IMG/VR virus record: IMGVR_UViG_3300034072_002066
Coordinates: 1-41,068 of that record
From: a virus
Length of the DNA: 41,068 bases
Reading direction: 5' to 3' (one strand)
Numbering within the stretch: position 1 is the first letter of the stretch; every line of letters begins with the position of its first letter. A program made the position numbers and the translations under genes. Shown in pieces: positions 34,755-41,068 of this stretch. The notes below the pieces were generated by a model. It did no database searches. It had not been told where the DNA came from and saw only the letters and a list, made by a program, of their open reading frames with translations.

Positions 34755-35971
34755 ATCTGCGCTTGCCTACACTGCATAGCGGTCAGCTCGAAATCTTCGA
34801 GAGTGAGGCGCGAAACCGCGTAGTCATCTGCGGCCGCCGTTGGGGCAAGACATACTTAGGTTGTGCAGAAGCAATACGCGCATGCTTACAAGCAAAGCAA
34901 GTTTGGTGGTTAGCTCCTACACACGCCGTTTCTTCGCTAGCGTGGGAGCAGCTCAAACTTCTTTTCACGCCGCTTGTTAAGCTAGGCCTAGCAGAAATCC
35001 AAGAAAGCAAAAAACGCATCGTTTCGCTAGGAGGCTCAATCACCTGTAAGAGCGCGGAGTTGTACGATAACTTACGCGGGGCGGGGCTTGATCTTGCTAT
35101 CTTCGACGAAGCCGACTTCATAGAACATCAGGCATGGGCAGAAGCAATACGGCCTACGTTGTCAGATCGGCGCGGGCGCGCTCTCTTCTTGACTACGCCA
35201 AACCCGCGCTTGCGTAATTCTTGGATACAAAAACTGTATCAACGCGGGCAGATGGCTTCTGCAAATTGGCGTTCGTTCTCTCGCCCGTCATGGACAAACC
35301 CGTTTCTTTCTCCCAGTGAGATTGAAGACGCGCGGCTTGACTTGCCTAGCGTAACCTTTCGTACAGAATACGGCGCGGAATTTGTTTCCGAAGACGGCGC
35401 AAAAATAAAAGAACAATGGTTGCAGGCTACGCAAGCAATACCGCCTAGCGGGCTTGACATAGCGATCGGCGTTGACCTTGCAATCTCTCTGTCACAAGAC
35501 GCTGACTATACCGCCGTTGTTGCGCTAGGGAGAAGCAAAGACGGGCGCTTGTACGTTCTTGGTGCAAGCCGCGGGCGCATGCCGTTTGATGAGATCTTGC
35601 GGTTTATCAAATCTTTTGCGGAGAGATACAAAGCGCGCGTTGTAGGAGTTGAGAACGTTCAGTTTCAAGCGGCGGTTGTGCAAGAGCTCTTACGCAATAC
35701 ATCGCTCCCAGTTGTTGGTATACGCGCAGACAAAGACAAGCTTACGCGTTTCTTGCCCGTTGCAGCGCGCTATGAACAGCGGTTAATATATCATGCGCAA
35801 AGCTTGCCAAACGAGTTCTTAGACGAGTTGCTTTCGTTTCCTGAGGTAAAGCACGATGACTTCGTGGACGCGCTTTCTACCGCGTACCAAGCGCTAAACT
35901 TCGTCGCTTTCTCTTCGGTACACGCAAGTTCAGGAAACAAGCGCGGACATCTTTCGGGGTTCATCAGATGA
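34751..35971 (+). CDS. terL: Terminase large subunit (TerL)
   Basis: This 406-aa protein has the N-terminal ATPase domain with Walker A GRRWGKT (28-34) and Walker B LAIFDEAD (115-122), and an STTPNP-like LTTPNP coupling motif near 150. The C-terminal RNase H-type nuclease domain shows an acidic GVDLAIS segment near 238, VENVQ near 297 and HDDFVDALS near 377. It powers DNA entry into the prohead through the portal and cuts the genome. The length is short but normal for this family. It overlaps the portal gene by four bases. Confidence 0.96.
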   Translation: MNLRLPTLHSGQLEIFESEARNRVVICGRRWGKTYLGCAEAIRACLQAKQVWWLAPTHAVSSLAWEQLKLLFTPLVKLGLAEIQESKKRIVSLGGSITCKSAELYDNLRGAGLDLAIFDEADFIEHQAWAEAIRPTLSDRRGRALFLTTPNPRLRNSWIQKLYQRGQMASANWRSFSRPSWTNPFLSPSEIEDARLDLPSVTFRTEYGAEFVSEDGAKIKEQWLQATQAIPPSGLDIAIGVDLAISLSQDADYTAVVALGRSKDGRLYVLGASRGRMPFDEILRFIKSFAERYKARVVGVENVQFQAAVVQELLRNTSLPVVGIRADKDKLTRFLPVAARYEQRLIYHAQSLPNEFLDELLSFPEVKHDDFVDALSTAYQALNFVAFSSVHASSGNKRGHLSGFIR

Positions 35972-37380
35972 GTATATTTGACAAGCTTGCATTCTGGCGC
36001 GCAAAGAAAGACTACGCCGCGCCGCAGATGCCTACAACATACCCTAGTTTGCCGCCGCCTATGTATTCGCAGATCGGCCGCCCCGCGCCTAGCGGAATGG
36101 TACAATGGCCCGAGTACCTAACAAGCGGGCTAACACCGACAAAGCTAGCGCAGATTACAAGACAAGCTGACTTAGGATATATGCGCGATCAAATGGGCTT
36201 GCTGCAAGAGATCGCGGGTAGAGACGGTTTGTTGCAAGGCTTGCTTACAACGCGTCTCTCTGCGCTTTCCCGCAAAGAAGTTAGGGTCGAGCCTAGCAAG
36301 GCGGATAGAGACGAAGTGCGCGCCGCAGAAGTTGCAGAATATGGCAACTATATCTTGCATTCTTTGCGCATGATTGAACAGCAAATTGACGGTTCGTTCT
36401 TGTACAGCGGCGGGCTTGCTACGATTGTAGAAGCTCTCACAATCCCTACGTACTACGGTTGCGGCCTTCTTTGGGTTCATTGGGATACGCCTATGGGCGA
36501 GAGCTCGCCGCGCCCGTGCTACCTTGAAAAGATAGACGAGAGACGGCTAGGGTTTGACGTACCAACGCAAACCTTACATATCTCAACCGAAGACAACAAT
36601 TCGCCGGGCGTACCAGTGACAGCCTACGATCCCGCGCTGTACGTTCAGGTTCGCAATACACGCGTCTCACAACGTTTGTCGCAATGCGGAAGCGGGCGCG
36701 CCGTATTGATTCCGTATTCTCTTCGCTTAGGCTCGCTCAAAGACCTGCTTACATACGCAGAAGTTTGGGCTTTGCCGGGCATTGTAGGTAAGATGTCGAG
36801 CGAGGTTGCAGCCGCTTTCAGCGCAGACGCGGTAGCAAACTTTCAATCTATGATTGAAGACTTCGCGGGTGATTCTAGGCAGATTCTCCCGCCGGGCTTT
36901 GACGTTGAAGTTCTCTCTGCGGTTGCGGGCGGCGAGAAAGTTTTTGATCTGATTGATTCTCTTACAGAGCGTCAAATACAGTTTGCGATTGTAGGCAACG
37001 TTGGTACGGCTAGCGGTGACAAAGCAACCTACGCAAGCGCAGAAGTCGGTATGCAAGTTCAGTCAACGCTAACAGACGGCGACGCGCGCATGGTTAGCGA
37101 AGCGTTGCAAGGGCTCTTGAAGCAAGCCGTTGCTCTTAAGTTTGGCGCGGGTACACCGCCGCCAGAAGTCAAGTTCGTTCAGCAGACAGACAACAACGAC
37201 GCTCTCAAACAAAAAGCGCAAGTGTATGCAACGATCGCATATCCTCTTATTGCGTTGATAAACAGAGGCGTTCCGCTTGACGTTGATGCAATCGCAAAAC
37301 AGTTTGACTTCCCGCTTACGGCTTCGGGACTTCCCGATCCTAGATTCCCGCCAAAAGCAGAAGAAGGAGAAGCAAAATAA
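35968..37380 (+). CDS. Portal protein, Mu gp29-like (DUF935)
   Basis: This 470-aa protein carries the DUF935 pattern: LTPTKLAQITRQADLGYMRDQ near residue 51 (two parts), LLQGLLTTRLSALSRKEVRV near 87, a GLLWVHWD segment near 163, VWALPGIVGKM near 265 and a C-terminal Pro-rich end. Twelve copies should form the ring at the capsid vertex through which DNA passes. Mu-like portals are often joined to siphoviral tails, as here. The protease gene follows directly after the stop. Confidence 0.9.
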   Translation: MSIFDKLAFWRAKKDYAAPQMPTTYPSLPPPMYSQIGRPAPSGMVQWPEYLTSGLTPTKLAQITRQADLGYMRDQMGLLQEIAGRDGLLQGLLTTRLSALSRKEVRVEPSKADRDEVRAAEVAEYGNYILHSLRMIEQQIDGSFLYSGGLATIVEALTIPTYYGCGLLWVHWDTPMGESSPRPCYLEKIDERRLGFDVPTQTLHISTEDNNSPGVPVTAYDPALYVQVRNTRVSQRLSQCGSGRAVLIPYSLRLGSLKDLLTYAEVWALPGIVGKMSSEVAAAFSADAVANFQSMIEDFAGDSRQILPPGFDVEVLSAVAGGEKVFDLIDSLTERQIQFAIVGNVGTASGDKATYASAEVGMQVQSTLTDGDARMVSEALQGLLKQAVALKFGAGTPPPEVKFVQQTDNNDALKQKAQVYATIAYPLIALINRGVPLDVDAIAKQFDFPLTASGLPDPRFPPKAEEGEAK

Positions 37381-38700
37381 ATGAAATCAATTTTACGATA
37401 TAAATTTAATGCAGAAGCGCCTAGCGGTATGGTTCAGCTTGCAAGAACAGGCTCTTTCTTTCGCGCAGATCAAGGACAGTTCAAGGTAACAAAAGCAATG
37501 CTCTTACAGATGAGAGACAATGCAATTGAGCGCGGCGTTGATATACCGCTCAAATTGACGCATGAAAAAGAAGAGTATGCAGCGGGGTGGATAAGTCCTG
37601 AGACAATATCTGTACAGCCGTGGAGAAACGGCTATGGCTTGTTTGGTAAAGCAAACTTTACCGACGAGACGAAAGCAGCGATCCGACAAGGTGCGGTGAG
37701 GTATATCTCACCAGAGATTGTGTGGAACGCGAAGAGAATGTCTGCGTCAAGAAAGGGCGCGGCCGGCGAGAACATTGGGCCTATGCTAGTTGCAGCCGCG
37801 CTTGTTCTCTCGCCGTTTTTTGAAATGGAACCAGTAGTGGCGTACGCGCTAAAAGCGCAAGAACTGCGGCAATATATGGCCGCGAAAGGTAGCAATCAGA
37901 TGCATTATTCTTGGATGAATCTTCTTGGTGAAGAGAAGCTTGCAGCGCTAGGCGCAAAGCTTGTAGCAGCGGGAGTCAAAGAAGCAGCCGCCGCCGGGCT
38001 TGCCGCTGAAATTACTCTCATGATGCTTAGAGAGCAAGTCAAAGAAGCGGGCGCAGAAGTTGAAGAAGAGAAGCCCGCTATTGAGATTGAGCTTAAAAGC
38101 GAAGAAGAATCCGCAATGATGGAAGCACTTCCCGGCGCGGAAGGCTTGCCGCAAATGACAGAAGAAGAAGGCGCAGAAGGCATGATGCCTAGCGCGCCCG
38201 CAAGCCAAGCGCCCGCTCTTGCTGCAAGCTTGCAGCGTATTGCAGCGGCTTTTGGCCTAAAAACAACCGCAAACACAGAGCAGCTAGTTGCGCTTGCGTC
38301 TGCTCTCAAAGACGCGCAGAACGTCAATTCTAAGCGTTTGGCGGCGCTTGAAGCTGTAGAGAAGAAGCGTCAAGATGCAGAAGCGCAAGAGCTGTTTGCG
38401 CGCTATTCTTCGGAAAGCCGCTTCCGTTCTTACTCTACCGCCGCCGATCCGAAGGGCGAGAGTTACGCAAAAGAGCTTCTCAGCAAGAGCGGCGTTGAAG
38501 TTTTCAAGACGGTGTTTGAGCCTGTTGCCCCGCTTAAAGGTGCAGCTCCCGCCGCGCCCGTTTCTTTCTCTGCAAACAGCGTCTCAACAACGGGCAAGCC
38601 GTTTGACGTTTCGCCCGCTAAGGTTATGGAATACCAAGCACAACACAACATCGCTACTTACGGCGAAGCGCTTAAGCGTATTCTTGCAGCGCAAAAGTAA
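37381..38700 (+). CDS. Mu I-like head maturation protease with scaffold
   Basis: This 439-aa protein starts right at the end of the portal gene. Residues about 1-150 follow the Mu gpI-like protease: FNAEAPSGMVQL, LTHEKEEYAAGWI near 60, GAVRYISPEIVW near 103 and VLSPFFEMEPV near 145. The C-terminal half is Ala/Glu/Gln-rich and helical with a Met/Glu-rich middle (about 235-275), typical of an internal scaffold. As in Mu, an in-frame scaffold product could start inside the gene (possible ATGs near residues 240-270). It shapes and then matures the prohead. Confidence 0.85.
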   Translation: MKSILRYKFNAEAPSGMVQLARTGSFFRADQGQFKVTKAMLLQMRDNAIERGVDIPLKLTHEKEEYAAGWISPETISVQPWRNGYGLFGKANFTDETKAAIRQGAVRYISPEIVWNAKRMSASRKGAAGENIGPMLVAAALVLSPFFEMEPVVAYALKAQELRQYMAAKGSNQMHYSWMNLLGEEKLAALGAKLVAAGVKEAAAAGLAAEITLMMLREQVKEAGAEVEEEKPAIEIELKSEEESAMMEALPGAEGLPQMTEEEGAEGMMPSAPASQAPALAASLQRIAAAFGLKTTANTEQLVALASALKDAQNVNSKRLAALEAVEKKRQDAEAQELFARYSSESRFRSYSTAADPKGESYAKELLSKSGVEVFKTVFEPVAPLKGAAPAAPVSFSANSVSTTGKPFDVSPAKVMEYQAQHNIATYGEALKRILAAQK

Positions 38701-38744
38701 GCAATCACAACTAAACAATCTCACAACAAGAAACGAGGGTTTCA

Positions 38745-39152
38745 ATGGGCGTTAACATGGCTCCTACATTGGCGGGTTCTATTCAGCGCGAATTCATCGC
38801 AAACGGCGCAATTACCCAGTATGCCGTTGTTGTTCTCTCTACTCCTACGGGCGACGGGCTAGACAGCCGTTGCGCGCTTCCTAGCGCAGTGACCGATCAG
38901 GTTCTTGGCGTTGCACAACACGCCGCCGCGGATGGCGAGCCTGTACGCGTTGCAATGCAAGGCGAAAGCTACATCGTAGCAAACGGCGCTTTCTCTGCGG
39001 GCGATCTGCTTTCGCTTGCTGCAACAACGGGCAAGGTTGATACCGCCGCAAGCGGAAACGTTATCGTAGGACTAGCTCGTGAGGCTGCAACAGCGACAAA
39101 CGATATTATCGTTTGCGTTCTCTCCGCTGGGTTCAGCGTAGTCAAGCCGTAA
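38745..39152 (+). CDS. Capsid decoration protein (DUF2190-like)
   Basis: This 135-aa protein matches the DUF2190 pattern: an IANGAITQYAVV strand, GVAQHAAADGEPVRVAMQGE near residue 52, VANGAFSAGDLLSLAATTGKV near 75 and GLAREAATATNDII near 105. Such proteins form small beta-trimers that stabilise the capsid surface or head fibres. It has two near starts (38745 and 38757); GAGGG lies before the first. It precedes the major capsid gene, as usual. Confidence 0.88.
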   Translation: MGVNMAPTLAGSIQREFIANGAITQYAVVVLSTPTGDGLDSRCALPSAVTDQVLGVAQHAAADGEPVRVAMQGESYIVANGAFSAGDLLSLAATTGKVDTAASGNVIVGLAREAATATNDIIVCVLSAGFSVVKP

Positions 39153-39163
39153 CGACAAGCGCA

Positions 39164-39169
39164 TATAAT
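39164..39169 (+). promoter_or_regulatory. Possible -10 box upstream of the major capsid gene
   Basis: TATAAT stands 27 bases before the capsid ATG in a 43-bp gap. No consensus -35 is present at the right distance, so this is only a candidate for extra capsid expression. Confidence 0.4.
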
Positions 39170-39195
39170 CTTCTTTTTACGAAAGGGTTTTTACA

Positions 39196-40131
39196 ATGGC
39201 AAACAATGCACCGCTTTTGACAGATCTCTTTTCACCACAAACCCTAAGCGAAGTATCGATTCAGTTTAGACAGCCAAACTTTATCGGTTCTTCTATTCTC
39301 CCGATCGTTCAGGTTCCCAAGCCTAGCGGCCGCTTCTTCAAATATGGACAGAATGATTTCTACACCCTAACCAACGATCTCGCTGATTACCGCGCAGACG
39401 TTGCAGACATCTCGCCTTCGTACGAGGCAGACAACTACAGCGTTGTATATCATGCGCTTTCGTCGTTTGTCGGTGAAGATGAGATTCTTGCCGCAGATGT
39501 CCCTATCAACCCTCTGGTTGACGCAACAACCTACCTCACAGAGCGTTTGATGTTGGGTCATGAGCAGCGCGTTGCAGCTCTTGCTTTCAACGCTGCAAAC
39601 TTTGCGACAAGCAATAAGCTTACGCCAGCAACAAAATGGGATCAGAATTCCTCAGATCCTATTGGTGACATCTTCGCCGCTATCGATGGAACGCTAGGCA
39701 ACGACGGGCTTTACGGCGCGATCGGTATTGAGGCGTTTCGCGTATTGCAGAAGCATCCTGATATCGTTGCAGCCTTCCATTTCGTAAGCGAAGGCGCGGT
39801 TGCAAGCCGTCAACAGATTGCAAACTTCTTCGGGTTGCGCGATCTGTATGTTGGTGAGGCCCGTATCAACAACGCCAATATTGGGCAGACTGCTTCTCTC
39901 GGCCGCGTATGGGGCGACAACATGCTTATCTACCGCCGCCCCGAGAATCCTTCTCCACGCGCTGCGGCGTTTGGTTATACTTTCGCGTTCAACAACCGTG
40001 AGGTTCTCACACAGCAGAACCTTATGCGCGGCGGAGGGCGCGGCGGCGTTGACCTCAAAGTTACTTTCGCCTATGATACCAAGATCACGGGCGCACCATG
40101 CGGTTTCTTGATCAATGATTGCTTGACCTGA
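39196..40131 (+). CDS. Major capsid protein
   Basis: This 311-aa protein starts after AAAGGG. It contains an E-loop-like N-terminal part (VQVPKPSGRFFKYGQNDFY near residue 38), a helical YLTERLMLGHEQRVAALAFNAANF region near 112, and beta-rich end segments (RPENPSPRAAAFGYTFAF near 247) of an HK97-type fold. Size, position after the decoration gene and lack of any other candidate make the assignment firm, although it lacks the long N-terminal delta-domain because a separate scaffold exists. A small gene follows after 12 bases. Confidence 0.88.
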   Translation: MANNAPLLTDLFSPQTLSEVSIQFRQPNFIGSSILPIVQVPKPSGRFFKYGQNDFYTLTNDLADYRADVADISPSYEADNYSVVYHALSSFVGEDEILAADVPINPLVDATTYLTERLMLGHEQRVAALAFNAANFATSNKLTPATKWDQNSSDPIGDIFAAIDGTLGNDGLYGAIGIEAFRVLQKHPDIVAAFHFVSEGAVASRQQIANFFGLRDLYVGEARINNANIGQTASLGRVWGDNMLIYRRPENPSPRAAAFGYTFAFNNREVLTQQNLMRGGGRGGVDLKVTFAYDTKITGAPCGFLINDCLT

Positions 40132-40143
40132 TAGGGGGTTCAA

Positions 40144-40437
40144 ATGCCGCTGCAAGTTCCTAGTAGAGCGCAGAACGCTAACACTTCCCGTGTTGCTTCT
40201 AGCGTAACAACTGTAACAGTTGCAGCGGCGTTTACCGCGCGTACAGGTTTGTTGCTTTACAATGATTCAACGGCAAACTGTTTTGTGAAGTTTGGCGCTG
40301 CGGCTTCTTCAACAGATTTTGTTGTGAAGCTTGCAGCGTCAAGCTATTACGAAATGCCGCAACCAATCTACAATGGTTTGGTTACGGCGGTATGGGACGC
40401 GGCAAACGGCGCGCTACAAGTTACGGAGTTATTTTAG
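40144..40437 (+). CDS. Small structural protein, 97 aa
   Basis: ATG at 40144 follows AGGGGG. The product is a beta-rich protein with a SSVTTVTVAAAFTARTGLLLYN segment near residue 17 and a YYEMPQPIYNGLVTAVWD segment near 67. This resembles small trimeric head or decoration proteins found between capsid and connector genes. It may be a head completion or capping protein. Two bases separate it from the next start. Confidence 0.7.
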   Translation: MPLQVPSRAQNANTSRVASSVTTVTVAAAFTARTGLLLYNDSTANCFVKFGAAASSTDFVVKLAASSYYEMPQPIYNGLVTAVWDAANGALQVTELF

Positions 40438-40439
40438 CT

Positions 40440-40919
40440 ATGGCATATTGTACGCAAGCTGACATAGAAGCTTCTATTGGCGGCGCATCTGCGCTTGTTT
40501 GGTTGAGCGATTTAACCAACACTGCGATTGATACGGACGCTGTTTCTTCTGCAATAGAATGGTCAACAAATTTGATTGATTCTTACGCGGTAGGAACGCC
40601 CGAAACAAACAACACCCCGGGCGATCTTTGGGGCGACGTTACAACGGGAACGCCAGAAGCGGCGAAGTCAGCTTGCGTTACACTATGTATTTTTAGGTTG
40701 TATCAAACAATTTGGCGCGACATTCCCGCAAGCGTTCAATCATCGTACGATCGCGCAATCAGAGAACTTGAACTCTTACGAGACGGGCGCGTTTCTTGGC
40801 TTGCAACACAGCCAACAACCGTTCAGAACATATCTACTTTCTATTTCCAAAATTCGCGTTCACCTAGCGCTATTGGCTCTTATCGTACAGCGCGCAGAAG
40901 ACAAACGGATTCGCTCTGA
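40440..40919 (+). CDS. Head-tail connector, Mu gp36-like (DUF1320)
   Basis: From ATG 40440 this is a 159-aa protein. The start MAYCTQADIEASIG and the helices VSSAIEWSTNLIDSYAV (near 37) and KSACVTLCIFRLY (near 80), followed by SYDRAIRELELLRDGRVSW (near 103), match the DUF1320/gp36 connector family, which forms an adaptor ring under the portal. GGAG lies about 11 bases before ATG. Its stop shares a base with the next gene, which crosses the window edge. Confidence 0.85.
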   Translation: MAYCTQADIEASIGGASALVWLSDLTNTAIDTDAVSSAIEWSTNLIDSYAVGTPETNNTPGDLWGDVTTGTPEAAKSACVTLCIFRLYQTIWRDIPASVQSSYDRAIRELELLRDGRVSWLATQPTTVQNISTFYFQNSRSPSAIGSYRTARRRQTDSL

Positions 40920-41068
40920 TGGCTACGAACATAGAGGTCATTCTGAACGCGCTTGCCAATTCGCTAGAAGCGTTTGTACCAGACGTGCGCCCAAACGTTC
41001 GCTTCCGCAGATGGAAGGGCGAACAACGCGTTGAAGACGCGCCGCTTCCTATGCGAGAGCGCGCTTTT
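40919..41068 (+). CDS. Neck / head-tail connector protein (N-terminal part; continues at 1)
   Basis: This is the beginning of the 151-aa neck gene that ends at 433. ATG at 40919 shares its first base with the end of the connector stop. Bases 40942-41068 repeat 1-127, so the coding sequence continues at position 128 without change of frame. See the entry for 1-433 for the likely role. Confidence 0.8.
   Translation, partial: MATNIEVILNALANSLEAFVPDVRPNVRFRRWKGEQRVEDAPLPMRERAF
40942..41068. repeat. Terminal direct repeat, right copy
   Basis: Identical to 1-127. Removing one copy gives a circular unit of 40,941 bp. Confidence 0.95.

Overview
The window is a complete tailed-phage genome written as a linear contig. 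Its first 127 bases are repeated exactly at its end (1-127 = 40942-41068), so the molecule closes into a circle of about 40,941 bp and the gene cut by the left edge is completed by the right edge. The head module is Mu-like (DUF935-type portal, I-type protease/scaffold, DUF2190-type decoration protein, major capsid protein, DUF1320-type connector). The tail is siphoviral, with a tube protein, a frameshifted assembly chaperone and an 838-residue tape measure, and no sheath. The lysis cassette has an amidase endolysin and two overlapping spanin-like genes, and genes start behind strong Shine-Dalgarno sites, so a Gram-negative bacterial host is likely. I see no integrase, prophage repressor, DNA polymerase, tRNA, CRISPR array or insertion sequence. 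The lifestyle is therefore probably virulent, but this is not proven.

Layout on the circle. A plus-strand arm runs from about 29.1 kb through the window end to 18.9 kb. It starts with a DNA methyltransferase, a MazG-like protein and many tiny overlapping genes (29.1-32.9 kb). After a strong terminator and two palindromic operators comes a HTH/ParB-like/zinc-finger/terminase group (33.1-36.0 kb), then head genes (36.0-41.0 kb), neck and tail genes (1-16.7 kb) and lysis genes (16.7-18.9 kb). A minus-strand arm (28.3 to 18.9 kb) carries early-type genes: a Dam-like methyltransferase, a RecT-like annealing protein, a DnaA domain IV-like protein, several Cys-rich proteins, and at its far end three overlapping genes made almost entirely of tandem treble-clef-type zinc fingers (3 + 5 + 4). 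The arms diverge from a 770-bp non-coding region (28.34-29.12 kb) and converge tail-to-tail at 18.90-18.91 kb.

Regulation is unusually legible. Three minus-strand promoters share one design: -35 box, 18-bp spacer, extended -10 TGGTACAA, and a 16-bp palindrome (GTCAA-N6-TTGAC) over the -35. Most gaps between the minus-strand genes hold a GC-rich perfect hairpin. In the tail region the chaperone start codon lies inside a perfect 12-bp stem, and the end of the same gene has a textbook -1 frameshift site (CCCTTTG, 7-nt spacer, 9-bp hairpin).

The most unusual items are the zinc-finger-array operon, which differs in composition from the rest of the genome; the shared promoter/operator module; and a tail protein made of twenty 20-residue repeats.
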